From: Monodelphis domestica
Lineage: Eukaryota; Chordata; Mammalia; Didelphimorphia; Didelphidae
DNA length: 64,000 bases
NCBI RefSeq assembly: GCF_027887165.1
Contig: NC_077232.1
Span: 2,135,662-2,199,661, forward strand
Reading direction: 5' to 3'
The position numbers were made by a program, and so were the translations under genes. A model generated the notes under the pieces. It searched no databases, was not told where the DNA came from, and worked only from the letters and a program-made list of their open reading frames with translations. Shown in pieces: positions 1 to 11,962 of the stretch (the first letter of the stretch is position 1; each line of letters opens with the position of its first letter).

Positions 1-330
1 ATTTGCAGGAGAGTGATCTTTTAATATCAAAACCCTATTAATATCCCCATCAAACCACGTGATGGATCATATGTTTTTTTCTTTTGCATTTCTATTCCTA
101 CAGTTCTTTCTCTGGATGTGGATACATATAGGATGTTCTTTCTCCTAAGTTCCTCTGAATTGTCTTGGGTCAATGCACTGCTGCTAGTAGAAAAGTCTAT
201 TACATTTGATTGTGTCATAATGTAACAGACTCTGTGTATAATGTTTTCCTGGTTCTGCTCCTTTCACTCTATATCAATTCCTGGAGGTTTTTCCAGTTCA
301 CACTTCACATTTCTTCTTAAATGTCTAGTC
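1..330 (-). repeat. L1 LINE 3' end fragment
   Basis: The sequence parallels the L1 3' fragment at 43915-44897, including the stretches that read GTGATC, CTGGTTCTGCTCCTTTCACTCT and a closing TTCCAGTTCACA. It is therefore the end of L1 ORF2 and 3' UTR lying on the minus strand. It is cut by the window edge, so its full extent and any target duplication are not visible. It has no coding capacity. Confidence 0.8.
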
Positions 331-399
331 TAACTTACACCTTAGTTATTAAACCTGAGTTACTGATGATTTCTTAATCACAAAATGTAATGGTCCTTT

Positions 400-2225
400 A
401 TCAATCATTACCTTGATTTCTCTGCAGTCATTGACATTGTTAATCACCCAAACCTTGTTTTCCTCCTACCTCTCTGACTCATCACTCTCAATGTAGTTTC
501 CTGACTCTTCATCCAAAGTCATGCCCAATATAAGTCCCTCAGGCCTGTGTAATACATCCTCTTCACTCACCCTCTATATTATTTGACTTGGTGATCTCAT
601 CATGTCCCCGTCAACTCAATTATCATATTTATACTGATTATTTCCCAATTGTACCCATAGATACTTCATAGTTATATGCAAAACTGAACTTACTATCTTT
701 CCCTCAAACCACTTCCCATTTCTGACCATTCTTAACTCTCTCAAGGGTATTATTATCCTTTCAGATTCATCATCTAGTACCATTCTCAACCCTTCACTCT
801 TACCTTCCCCCATATCCAATCTATTGATAAAGACTGTTGATTTTATCTTTTTAATATATTCTGTCTATCCCCATTTTTCTCCTCTGACACTGCCACTGCC
901 CTGGGAAAGACTCTAATCACCTTTCCCCTGGACTATAACAATGACTTTCTGCTTGGTCTTTCTACCACAAGTCTCTCCCTATTCTAATATACCCTCCACT
1001 TAGCTTTCAAGCCAATCTTCCTAAATTACAAATCTAACTGACCACATCTCCTTTCTATCTTCACACAATTCTTTTGGCTACTTATCACTTCCAAGATCAA
1101 ATATAAAATCTACTGGCTGGCATTCAAAGCCTTCATTGCTTACTTACATGCATTTGTCCACGGTTACTCTTAAATCCAGCCTCTCTCCCCAATACTTTGT
1201 TTTAACAGCAGTGGCCTTCTTGCTGTCCAAAAACAGGACACTGTAGTGGACGGGAATACTGAGAGGTGGGGAATGAATAGATGTTACCCCAGGAAGCAGG
1301 TTGAGGTGAGGGGACTGAATTCAAAGACACACCTTCCTTCTTGTTCTCCCAACCCTCCCCAAGCTTCTTCTTTGACTCTTTTAAATTCTCCCTCCTACTA
1401 CACAGATTGAAAGACAATTTCTTATAGTTGAAAGTCTAATTGTTCTCTTTTGGGAAAGAGGGATGAGGAAATAAAAAGGAGAGAGGAAAAGGAATTTCCC
1501 TAAGCTATAATCCTCTCTCTCTGACTGAAGGCTTCAAGTCAAAGTCCCTTCAAAAGGAATAAGGTTGTCCCCTGAGGAAAAACAGTTTTTTAATATTCAA
1601 CTGGGATCTTCACTGGGCCAGACTTTTAATTCAGCCAGGGCTAGGAGCGCTTCTTCAGCCTTCCTCTTTCAGAGGTTGACCAGAGAGAAGTGAAGTCAAG
1701 TGGTGAAGAGACCAGAACACGGAAGAAGTGTCCAGAAGGCAGCTTTGGCTAACTGCTCCTCCTTTCCAACCTTCCATAGAATCCTCTCCCTTCCCCATTG
1801 AGTCTAGAAGACTCTCTCTGCTCTCTTGAGCTCTTCTTCTTTGCAGTTCATCTCTTTTGTCTTTTGCTCATTTCTCTCAGTCACAGCACTTTATATTCCA
1901 TTCTGGGAATTTTCATTAGCTATCTTCAGTGTCTAGAATTCCTCCCCTCCTTCTCTACTTTCTGACTTCTGTGACTTCCTCTAAGTCTTAGATAAAATGG
2001 TATATTCCAAAGGAGGCTCTCTCTATGCCCCTTGATGCTAGTGCCTCAATTCCATTAGGTATCTCCAGTTTCATCTTTCTATAATTGGGTGAAATTGCAT
2101 ATTGCCTCTCCTTTTAGATTGTGAGTTCATTGAAGGAGGTATGGTCTCTTGTTTTGCTTTGGATCTTAACAGCTTATCTCAGGATCATTGACCAGAGTTG
2201 GCACTTCAACATGCTTGTTGACTAG
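400..2225 (+). repeat. Degenerate L2 LINE, plus strand
   Basis: Pyrimidine-rich text from about 400 to 1160 resembles the long 3' part of L2, including a TGGACTATAACAATGACTTTC stretch and a closing GGCATTCAAAGCCTTCATTG. The segment about 1940-2225 resembles the L2 terminus (GATTGTGAGTTCATTGAAGG, then ATGCTTGTTGACT). The part between about 1165 and 1940 is not clearly L2 and may be another insertion or unique DNA. The small reading frames here are not genes. Confidence 0.5.
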
Positions 2226-2479
2226 TGACTGTCCTATGCTTTGTGCACCAGTATTTCTTGCATGCATGCCACTTCCCAGTTCCTTTGTGTTCATTCTTGA
2301 TAATGGCGCCTTTCAACTAGAGTATGGGAGGGGAGGCATGTTTTGTCCGTATGTTTCTCACAATGATGTTTAATTAAATGCTTTTCCTTGAAACTAATTT
2401 TATCTCCTGGCTGACGACACACATCTATAGAGGCTTAATAGCTGTAATTTAGAAAAGCTTCAACTCAACAAAGACCTTG

Positions 2480-2870
2480 AAGCTTGGGTAGCACCCTGGG
2501 AGGTCTACCTACGAAAGGGGAAGGGGTCTTCTCATTGAACTCAGTCTTAGAACTAAACCAGCCCATCATCTTTCCCCTTCCCTGCATTCAAACATATCAT
2601 GCTTTCTGCTTAGACTTCATTCTCTATTATCTCTATCTCTTACAATCCTCAACTTCCTCTAAGTCTCAACTCAGGCTGGTGCCACCTCTCCCACTCTGAC
2701 CCACTCCCAAGGCCTCTTGCATTTATCTATCAGCCCAGAGACTTCATTCTCCACTCTGCTCAATGGAATACCCCTCCTTTAGGACTGTTTCACTTTTCTT
2801 TTTACGTTACTTTGTGTTGCCTTGTACACAGCAGGTGCTTTACTTTTTTATTTGTTAAATTAAAATTAAA
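2480..2870 (+). repeat. L2 LINE 3' end, second copy
   Basis: Text from about 2560 resembles the L2 tail: an AAGTCTCAACTCAGGCTGGTGCCACC-type stretch followed by a CAGCAGGTGCTTTA terminus near 2832. It is a short, diverged, truncated copy with no reading frame of interest. Confidence 0.45.
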
Positions 2871-3028
2871 ATGTTTCTGTCTCTGAGCCTTAAAGCAGAG
2901 ACTGATGGGCCCTGAAAGAAAATGATATAATGAGAAAACAATAATGAGAAAACAATACAAACCAAGCCTCAAATTCTACCCATGGCCCTTTACTAGGAAT
3001 GAGTAAATTGCTTAAATTTTATTTCGTG

Positions 3029-3463
3029 TCATTTTCCTGAATTAAATGTCTGGAGCTGAGCTAGAATATGCCTAGTACCTTCCTTCATCTTGGTTATAGG
3101 CATAGAATACACCAACGGCTTTAAAATATTTTTTGTCCTTTGAACATTGGAGTGACTTAATAAATAGTCCCTAAATTGTAACCTCAACGTGCTAGGGAAA
3201 AGGTGAGCTATTAGAATTAGACACTGTCGGTTTTTGGATGAGTTGAGGGTTAGTGAATGGATCCTTTTAGTGGGCTCCCTCACTAAGGATTCCAGGGCAA
3301 AGGCACTAAATAAAGATTTAAAGTCAACTAAAGCCATCAGGACATTCACAGATCTGAAATCTGGAGGCAGATATTGTAGGTGGTTAATAACAGCAGTCCC
3401 CTGCTGATCCCTTTGTACTGAGAAGAACCTTCTGGCTTGTCCGAATTTTCTGGGGAGAGGCAA
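3029..3463 (-). CDS. Unrecognised 144-codon open frame
   Basis: An open frame of 144 codons begins MPLPRKFGQARRFFSVQRD and ends QLQTFNSGK. It has several Arg/Lys-rich and hydrophobic stretches but no signal peptide, transmembrane run or motif that I can assign. The region is not obviously one of the repeat families seen elsewhere in the window. No start context, splice site or poly(A) signal supports expression. It could be chance, part of an old processed pseudogene or a fragment of an unrecognised element. I do not assign a function. Confidence 0.12.
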   Translation of the reverse strand: MPLPRKFGQARRFFSVQRDQQGTAVINHLQYLPPDFRSVNVLMALVDFKSLFSAFALESLVREPTKRIHSLTLNSSKNRQCLILIAHLFPSTLRLQFRDYLLSHSNVQRTKNILKPLVYSMPITKMKEGTRHILAQLQTFNSGK

Positions 3464-3479
3464 AGAGTGAGGCTTGGGG

Positions 3480-5885
3480 ACCAGAAGATAGGCCAGGTCT
3501 AGGATATGCCTGTATACCCTGGTAAAGCAGCCAGGCTTATCATTCTTCTAACTTCTCAGCTCTCCCAACTACCTTCCGCCAACCACAGACTCAGCTATAT
3601 CTCATTGTACAATTGATGCTGGCCTCTCCTCAGGGTGCCTCTCCCTTGTGTCCAAAAATGTTTGTATTTTGTAATATGTTAATAGAGGTGAGACCCTTAT
3701 CCTGGGGTCCAGTTTACCAATGACAATCCCTGACAGTGGGGGTCCCAGATCCTCATGTCTTGACCCCTGATTTCATGATATCCTATATTGTCCTTGCAAT
3801 AATCCCACACCGGTCTCCATTCCTTAACCTCAACCTATGCTTTCAATCAAAGGATTTAGAAAGGAAAGACTCTTTAAGTATGATGCAGTCTAGATCCTTA
3901 ACTTTCTGGATGAGAAAACAGAGAAGGTCAATGATTTACCTGGATCACAAAGATAGAAAATAGGATTCTATCTGTCTGGCCCAGATATGCCTAGATTCTA
4001 GATGCTGACAGATCTGACCTCTGCTCCCTGTTACTTCAGAATTTTGTGTCTCCGCCTCCCAATTTTAGAACCTTATTGAGAGTGCCAGATACCTAATGAA
4101 ATTTGCTCCAAAAGACTTGGTAAGTTGGAGGCTAACCAGGCAGACTAGTCTGTATAAAAAGAGAGTTCTATTGAGGAATAGAGAGATAGGGATAAGACTT
4201 ATTTCAGCCCCCTTCATACACTTGATCCTTTTCTCAGTGTCTGCAGAATTTGAACCCAGGGACTCAAAATCACCTCTAACCCAAAACTCTTCCCTCATTC
4301 TCACAGTACGTCCACTCTACTTCCTCAATATGCTTGAGGATCCAGCTGTATTTTAATTTTAAGTAAAAGGCACATTAATATGGTCTAGGGACCCTTCTCT
4401 TCTGGAAATCCTCTCACTATGATGATTTAGAGAAAAACTGAGAAAAGTAGTTCACTTCCTTCCACGTCAGTTGCCTCTCTCCAGAGCTTCTATATCCTTT
4501 TGACTTCCATTCTCCTGAAACATTGAGATCTGACATACCCTTATGTCCTGAGATGTATGATTCTGCTATGACTTTTCCTGAGTCCTAATGGAGTTTATGG
4601 CTCATCTAAACACCAGACAATGATGTCAAGGCTTCCCAAGTCCCTAGAATCTTCTTCTAGTCTAGAGGACCTTGTGAATCTGACTTCAAAGTGTTGTCCT
4701 TGGACACTACAAATGGATTCAACTAGTCTCAAACAGATGTGACATATATACTGAGAAAAGGAAACAGGAGAAATTACTGCGTGACAAAATGCCTAAGAAT
4801 TAAATTCAGCTTAGAATTTTTTTAAGATCTCAAATGTCATTATGATACCTATCTATTCCCATCAACCAAATATCTCTTGGAAAACAGAACTTTCAAACCA
4901 GAGGGATTTTGGTTGAATCTTCCACAAAACTAGAAGGAAAAAACACTTCAACAAACTCTCCACTTCCCTCTGATCCTCCAACAGAACACAGGAGTAGATC
5001 TACCTTTTAGAGGAAAAGTCTCCCTACAGTGAATTACTTGAACAAAATCCACAGACCTCTGGCCCAGAACTGTCTGCATAAATCTCTTGTCAGATTTGGG
5101 GCCAGATCAAATATTATAAATAGGTGAATACACACCCTGTCATTTCCTGAGCTAGTATCACTGGCCAGTCAGAACCCTCAGTTCACTGGAAAATATCCCT
5201 TTGTCACAGGCAAAGTCCACCCTTGCCCGAGACTCCAGGGTATCCCGACTGGTGGCGAAAGATCAGTCAACTAAAATAACAAACGGAAGACAGCTTAATC
5301 ATAACAGCCATGGGATTGCTTTGCATCTGACAGCTGCTCCAACATTCCCAGGCTTGGGATTTATTTTTATATCCATATTCTTGGCATGCAGATACACAAA
5401 ATCAAAGAAAGATAATTGGAAAAGTGATACATTAACTTTTAACAAATCACTTGATTAACATTCTATATTTTGTATTGTGATTTAAGACAGAATAAAGGTT
5501 ACAAACAAGATAAATTATTTCATCACAGATGGCTTAATTTTCTCATTACCCTGTGAGAAGTTTTGAATTTACAAACAATCAAGGAAAATTACGTCTTGCT
5601 TTTAATAAAATGGAATAATTAATCAGCAGTTCTTAGAAGACAATTCAACAATCATACAACAGGGACTGAGAGGACTGGGAACACAATTCAAATTTAGACT
5701 GGTGGCGTATAGGGAGATACTGATTTGTGTAATTGAGTCACTGAGGCATATTGAAGCTTAGCGTACCTGTACTGTACCTGCACGTATTGTACGGGCCTCT
5801 AGGATTGATTTGTGTGCTGGCTTCATGAGAAAGTTCTGGGCTTGGCCTGTAGCTGCAGTTTCACTGGGAATTATGCACCTAAATA
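3480..5885. other. Unassigned intergenic DNA
   Basis: About 2.4 kb without a recognisable gene or repeat. Open frames on both strands are short and look random (the longest are about 85 codons). Some of it may be very old repeat beyond visual recognition. Confidence 0.5.
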
Positions 5886-5889
5886 AAAG

Positions 5890-6163
5890 TTAACCCATGA
5901 TAGTCTTTTGGGATTGGGTTTGAGCATCTGATCTTTTGGTGATGTTTTGGAGAATTAGAGTATAGGTGTTTTGCTCTTGCATTATTTCTTTTGAGACTAG
6001 GGGGAATAATAATCATTTCAATTCATAGGTAAGGGGAATTGATGAAAGAAGTCATGCAAGAGGGATAGAGTGGGCAGTCACATCTTGCCAAGGACCACTC
6101 TGTGATCTCCCCAGCTACTGTGCGTGACTCTGTCAAGGCATCGTGGTCTGATGGCTCCCAGCA
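5890..6163 (-). mobile_element. Class II ERV LTR fragment
   Basis: Read on the minus strand, the segment follows the first part of the class II LTR at 61200-61833: a TGNTGGGANCCATCA-like start at 6163, then the AGCTGGGG region and the GATTATTATTC stretch. It is a partial fossil LTR of the same family as 6463-7436. The lower boundary is unclear. Confidence 0.5.
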
Positions 6164-6462
6164 TCCCTTGAGAAAGAAAAATTATCTTTCCATCAAACTC
6201 CTGACACTGCTCATGGCTCTTTCTTTGATGCCTTGTGACCTCTTCATTTATATTTCTTTTGGCCAGAAAGCTGTAAGTTCTCTGTTTCTTGCAGTATATT
6301 TTCTTAGTCTTCCCCAAACTAGGTATAAACAAGGCACAGTAATTTATTTGTGATGTTTTAAAGTCATTAAATACAGACTGTGGGTGAACTTGGATGAATC
6401 TGAAAGTTTCATGAGATGATTGGAATACTCCTAATTTCTTCCTTATTTTGCTAATTTCCCAG

Positions 6463-7436
6463 TGTTAGAGAGTCAAGCCTGTAGTTTCTCAAGGTTCAGG
6501 GTCCTCTGTCTAGGTGTGGTGGTCAGTCAAATAAGTGGTGAGAGACACTGTTTGCTCAATCCTGTGTTTAGGCATCGTACAGAGTTCTGCCATAGCAAGG
6601 GAGTTTGTTTATTTTATAGCTTTAGTGAGTACATGCTTTTCTGGAACACAATCATTTCTCAACATGCATGTTTCCATAGAACCTAACAACATACATGAAG
6701 CCTAAGGAGATAGTCAATGAAACATTGTTGCTATAACAGAAATAGATGAATGACATAAGCAGGGTAATCTGGAAGTTAGTTCCTGCTGACCTATGGGATG
6801 ACCAGCTAGGAGAATCATTGTTGCTTTTCATCAGCTTTTACAATCACTCACAATTACTTAGGAGATGGTAACAAAACATTTTGTAGCTAGGTACGGGGTT
6901 AGGGGGTAACTTGAGAGAGCAGACCAGAATTGGAGTGTTCTTCAATTTCCAAGCTGCATTTTTCTTGTGTTTGATTCAAGCACCTGGCAAAGTTGCCTGG
7001 TTATGGTAAATATAATGAGTGAGCAAAGTGTGTCTGTAACTTGTGTTTCAGAGAGAATGATTGATGTATCTGTCATGCTTGGCCTACAGTAGGTGTGGGG
7101 CCTCTGAATGTACCTCTGCTAAGAGAAAGAAAGGAGGGGGTAATGGGTAGTGATCTTTGGGTTTTAATTCTGTGAATGTAAACTTTTTGGGGCTATTCTA
7201 AGGGGACTAAAGTGGGACATATATGTGTTAGTCCTATAAGTATTTGCTGTCATATTATTTCTCCTGTATTGGGGAGAGAACAATAATCATAACAATTCTA
7301 TTAGTAAGGGAAGTTAGAGAGAGAAGTCATATAGAGGGAATTCTGTGGGTGCCTTATTTTCTGGGGGCTGCTTTGCAGTCTCCATTTCCCTAGACTGCAA
7401 CTCTGTCAGACAGAGGGGGTATGATGGCTTCCCACA
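6463..7436 (-). mobile_element. Solo LTR, class II (ERV-K-like)
   Basis: The minus strand resembles the LTR at 61200-61833 at several blocks: the GACTGCAAAGCAGCCCCCAG block (here near 7360-7380), the GATTATTGTTCTC block (near 7275) and the CTCCTTAGGCTTC block (near 6705). The element is bounded by TGTTAG at 6463 and CCCACA at 7436, and flanked by CCCAG and CTCAG, a possible five-base target duplication with one mismatch. No internal retroviral sequence adjoins it. It is an old fossil LTR; exact ends are tentative. Confidence 0.55.
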
Positions 7437-7445
7437 CTCAGTGAA

Positions 7446-8375
7446 TGTATCTGTCTTCATCTTGAAATATTTTTATTCTGTTCCATATCCAAAGAGATAT
7501 ACAGAGAGCAAGAACTTTATTTAGTATCTTCTCACATAACTGGGTACATGGGTGTGAATTAGGGGAACATCAAGGATGCCATGAGAAAAAAAAATGAGAA
7601 TTATGCACAAAAGTTTCTGGAGCAGTTGGTTTCCTACTAGGTGCTTTATTAGTCTTTTCATACTATTGTTACAGAGTAAAGATCTCATCATGCATTTATT
7701 GAATATTTTCATTGTTCACCTTTAAAACTCAATTTTTCTGTTGCAATTATACCCCTAAAGCAAACAGCAAGTCCTTTGGGCTCTAAAATAATGTCAAGAT
7801 TTGGCCAGTCTCACTCAGTCTCTTCTAACAACAATGAATAATGTCCCAGAAACCTCTCCCTTGATTTTCAAAAGATGGTCAAAATCTAGAGAGGTTTATA
7901 GCAGTTAGTATACAGTATGACACTTTCACACCATCTAACTCAATGGAAGTTAAGTTTCAGGTTAAAAACATTTTAGTTTTTTTGCTATACAGTCTTTATG
8001 GCACTGTAGATTTCACGTATTATGAAAAAAATTTATATTATCTGAAATCAATGGGTTTTTCTAATTGTTGAGACATTGGAACAAAAGTCACAAAGGATTC
8101 TAGGGAATCACTAGTGTAATAATTGCTTTGCATGTTATCAATTTTATTTTGTGTGTTCCATTTTAAGGGCTATTTCATAGTTACTGCTAAGCAAGGTACA
8201 TATTATCAGAATTAATGCTGTGCTATTAAGAATTATATGTAGAAAAGTATATTTCAGCAATCTCTAGTGAAAGGTTACTGTTTCATGGTCATAAAAACCT
8301 AAACCCCTAGTTCCCATAGGTTCAGTGTATCAATATTTGTGGGGTGTTTTTTTTTTATTTTTGTGCATGTTCTAA
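7446..8375. other. Unassigned AT-rich DNA
   Basis: No gene or clear repeat was recognised. Open frames are short. Confidence 0.45.
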
Positions 8376-9202
8376 TATGAAAATTGGATATGACTCTTCC
8401 CTGATTTTAACAATGAAGGCACTTGGCTCTTCCTTTATTGTGAAGATTAAATTGTAATCCCCTGTCTATTTCAAAATTTTAATCTCCAAAAATGTAAGCA
8501 TAGTACTTAGTTAAGTATGGAGATCTACCCATTTTGTGGATTTTAACCACAAAAAGATATAAACGCTCATTTCATACATTGAGTGTGAGGTCTGTGACTC
8601 ATGTGTGAAAGAGTGGGCAGTCCTGGAGTGGAGTGTCGACTGGATTGGTAGACATAAAAATTTAGGGGGAGTGACACAAGAGAAAAAAGGTCTTTAAAAG
8701 TAGAAACAGAGACACACAGACTCATTTGGAGTGAAGACAGACACTTGGAGTGAAGAGAGATATTTGGAGTGTGTAAAATGGAGATTTCAATCCCTATAAG
8801 TCCTTAATACTTCCCAGAATTCCTTATAATCTCACCTGAGTCCTCACCTGAGTGTGAGAACACAATTTAGTATTTAAAGGGCTCTCTGCCTCTCTCTCTT
8901 CTTCTGCTTCTATGCACACGAATCTCTCTACTCAGCATGCAAGATGTAGTAAATGAATTGTGAATGGGCTAATCAGCCCTAGGCATGTGTTTTTCTTATT
9001 TTGTATTTTCTTTATTCCTTGATTTCTAATAATATTTAATAAACCTCATAAAATATAATATTTTTATCAGTAGAGACTAATTTAACTTTTACAAGTGGAG
9101 AGAGTGAATGTAAGGACTGATTTTAATAATTCATTTTTGATATTTAGTAATTAAATCCCTGGTGACCAATTAAATATATTTAATCCAACCATAAATTTAA
9201 CA
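8376..9202 (+). mobile_element. Solo LTR of a class I ERV (LTR family B)
   Basis: This 827-base segment matches the LTR at 45205-46031 in length and order: a GAAAATTGGATATG start, an ACAATGAAGGCACTT block, a TATTTAA promoter-like box near 8871, a TTTAATAAA poly(A) signal near 9037 and a TGGTGACCAATTAAA U5 end closing in AACA. Flanks are CTAA and CTAG, compatible with a four-base target duplication with one change. Related LTR sequence flanks the gammaretrovirus-like ERV at 51638-54840. It is a fossil with no internal genes. Confidence 0.65.
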
Positions 9203-9332
9203 CTAGGACCGCTACTCCCATGAAAATTGAGGATTGTGTGTTCAAAGGGAAGTTGCTAACATTAAGGGTGACTAGAAAGGGCATCTTGAAGAATGTAGGA
9301 ATTTTTCTGAAATAATAAAGAAGTTATGGATG

Positions 9333-9681
9333 TGTAACAGTTAAAATTTAGGGGACTGAGGCAGGTAGAAATTAATTTCTCTCTGCAAGGAGTATTATAT
9401 ATTTTAGAGGTTTATTAAAGGTTAAAGATTAAAGAAAATACAGAATAAGAAAAAATATGTGCCTAGGCCAGAGGCCTAGACAAGACCTCACCTACATTAT
9501 GGAAAGAGCCACATCTGCTCCAAAATGGAAGTCCAAAAGAGCCCCCGCCTATGGGGAAGACCCTTTAAATAAAATTTTGTTCTCATCCCAGGTGGGAATT
9601 CAGTGAGATTAGAGGGCATTCAGGGGAAGTGGAGCAAAGGCTTGTGGGGGTTGAAGTCCAGAGTTCAAGTCCAGTTTTACA
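9333..9681 (-). mobile_element. Small solo LTR (LTR family C)
   Basis: A 349-base element begins TGTAACAG and ends TTTTACA, and is flanked by GATG on both sides, a perfect four-base target duplication. On the minus strand it carries an AATAAA signal near its 3' end (seen as TTTATT at about 9411). It matches 46519-46880 along its length. Two copies with separate four-base duplications identify it as an LTR of class I type. It is a fossil with no internal region. Confidence 0.7.
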
Positions 9682-10140
9682 GATGCCAGGAGGAAATAAA
9701 AGTATAAAGAGTTTTCCCAGTATTGAAGAAAGTCAGTGCAAATTCATCTAGTGTCTTGAGTGAAGAACAGTAAGGAGGCCAATGTCACTGGATCATTGAG
9801 AAAATGAGAAGACTAGAGAGGTCAGAAAGGATCATACCCCCAGAGCTCTTTGCAGAATCACCCTAAGGGAAGTCCTTCCCTCTCTGCTGCCTGAGGCTAT
9901 TAAAAAGTAAATATGTGAGGGAATTGGCACTACTGTTCACACAGACCAGGAGCAGAGTGAGCATGAATATATATTTATATATTCAGTCAGAAATATCTAT
10001 TACTTAACCAAGTCCCTGCATACATAGGGAAGATCAAAGAGCAAGAACATGAGGATTGTGAGCAGGGCTAAAATTTAGAGTCTGGATGGCTGATAGTGCT
10101 ATGATCTGTGTCTGAGTCTCATCTTCAATCAGGCCATAAA
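9682..10140. other. Unassigned DNA
   Basis: No gene or recognisable repeat between the solo LTR and the L1/HAL1 block. Confidence 0.4.
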
Positions 10141-11962
10141 CTCTCGTTACTTCCAATTTTTTGTTTAGGTCTGGCTTATTCCTCAGGAATGCTTAGAAAT
10201 CTTTTATCTCATTGAATGTCTATTATCTCCCTGGAAGAATATACTCAGTTTTTCTGGATAGATGACTCTGGGTTATAAACTCAAATCTTGTGCCTTGTCT
10301 ATATGAATAACATATTCCATGCCTTTTGATCCTTTACTGTAGAAGCCTCTAGGTCCTGTGTGATCTTGACTGTAATTCCATGGTATTTGAATGGTTTCTT
10401 TCTGACTCCATGAAGCATTTTCTCCTTGGCTTGGTGGTTCTTGAATTTAGCTATTATATTCCTGGAAGTTGTCATTTGAGGATTTCTTTCTGTAGGTGAT
10501 CTGTGATTTCTTTCAATTTCAATTTTATTTTATTTTTTGAGAAGGTCTGGGCAAAGTTATCTTTGACAATTTCTTGTAATATGATGTCCAAAGTTTTTTT
10601 CCTGATCTTGACTTTCAAGTAGTTCAATAATTCTCAAATTGTCTCTCCTAGATCTATTTTCTAGGTTAGTTGTTTTTTCAATAAGACATTTCAAGTTTTC
10701 CTCTATTTTTTTCATTACTTTGATTCTGCTTTATTGTTTCTTGATTTCTCATGAAATAATTAGTTTCTAGAAGGTCAATTCTGATTTTTAAGGTATGATT
10801 TTCCTCTGTCAGTTTTTGGTTCTCCTTTTTTAATTGACTCATTTATTCTTGCATCACTTTCCTCTTGCATTACTTTCATTTCTCTTCCTCACTTTTCTCT
10901 GCCTCTTTTAATTGATTTTTGAAGTCATTTTTGAACTCTTCCAGAATCTGTGTTCAATCCATATTTTTCTTTTGGACTTGGTGTGTGTTTCCTCTGCTTT
11001 TACTGTCCCTTTCTGTGTCTGTACCTTGCTCTTTGTCTCTACAAAAATTCTTTAGATGTAGGTGTTTTTTTAATTGTTTATTCTTTTTTCCCACCTAATT
11101 ATGGGGTAGGGTCTGTTTTCTGGGAAGTTGGAGTAACCTCTTAAATGTCAATCCTTCCTTGATGTTATTTTCAGCTTATTTCCTGAGTTTTTACCAGTTT
11201 CAGTTCTTGGAGGATGATGCGATGGTCTGAGGGCAGAGAGCTCTGAGAGCCCCCTTGAGTGCTGATTCAATTGACCCTTGAGGATGCTGATGGCTTAAGG
11301 ATTCGCCTCAGGCCTGGGCATAAGCTTTTGATCTCACTCTGAACTTGATCAGGTCAGGGACTGATCAAATTCTAGCCCTAGGGCTTAGGCTCAATTTTTT
11401 TTTGTCTCACTTGATCCAATCAAGCACACCTTTGGTTGCCCTTTTCTGGATCTCTGCCCTTAGTTTTGAGCAAAAAGATGGGGGTAGAGGGTTTGTGAAC
11501 TGTGTCCTTACCCCAAAGTGTGAACTATGTCTTCATCCCAAGCCCAGACTGGGACTCCTGGCTTCACTCTTGGCCCATATGAATCAGCCCACTTAAGTCC
11601 AGACTTCCCTGGGCTGGTACTCTGGACTTCTCCACAGGTTTGAAAGTTCAAGGGGTGTGGGTTGACTTGTATCACTATGTTGCCCAGAAGGATTTCAGGA
11701 TCTGCATTTTGACTTGGACTTAAGTTCTGAACCCATGAATGCAGATGTAGGGTGTGGGGTGTGGCTTGCTCTTGGCTTGCTCTTTCCTCCTTGCTACAGC
11801 CTCTTACTGACTCTGCTCTCATCTCACCCCAGTGCCCCAGATGTTCTCTGCCTACTTTTTTGGTTTTTCTTTTCTTGATAGTTGTTTCACTTTGTCTTCT
11901 TGTTGGTTCTTTCACTGTTGTTTTTGTTTTGTGGTGACAAAGATTTTAATCTTGGTCAGAGA
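10141..11962 (-). mobile_element. L1/HAL1 LINE: ORF1 and 5' UTR, interrupted by the STOM retrocopy
   Basis: On the minus strand about 10141-10970 reads as decayed L1 ORF1. Its coiled-coil part is rich in GAAAA- and GAGAA-type codons and it parallels the ORF1 piece at 25100-25714. About 10970-11962 is 5' UTR. The extreme 5' tip continues beyond the STOM insertion at 15013-15085, where the minus strand starts GGGGTGGAGCCAAGATG, a classic L1 5' start. No ORF2 follows, so it is either 3'-truncated or a HAL1 (ORF1-only) element. Numerous stops and frameshifts make ORF1 inactive. A 135-codon open frame at 11508-11915, on the element's own sense strand, lies in the 5' UTR. Confidence 0.7.
11948..11962 (+). 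repeat. Left target-site duplication of the STOM retrocopy
   Basis: AATCTTGGTCAGAGA occurs here and again at 15013-15027, exactly flanking the retrocopy. The left copy follows ATTTT, so the cleavage site TTTT/AATC resembles an L1 endonuclease target. This identifies the insertion as L1-driven retroposition. Confidence 0.9.
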
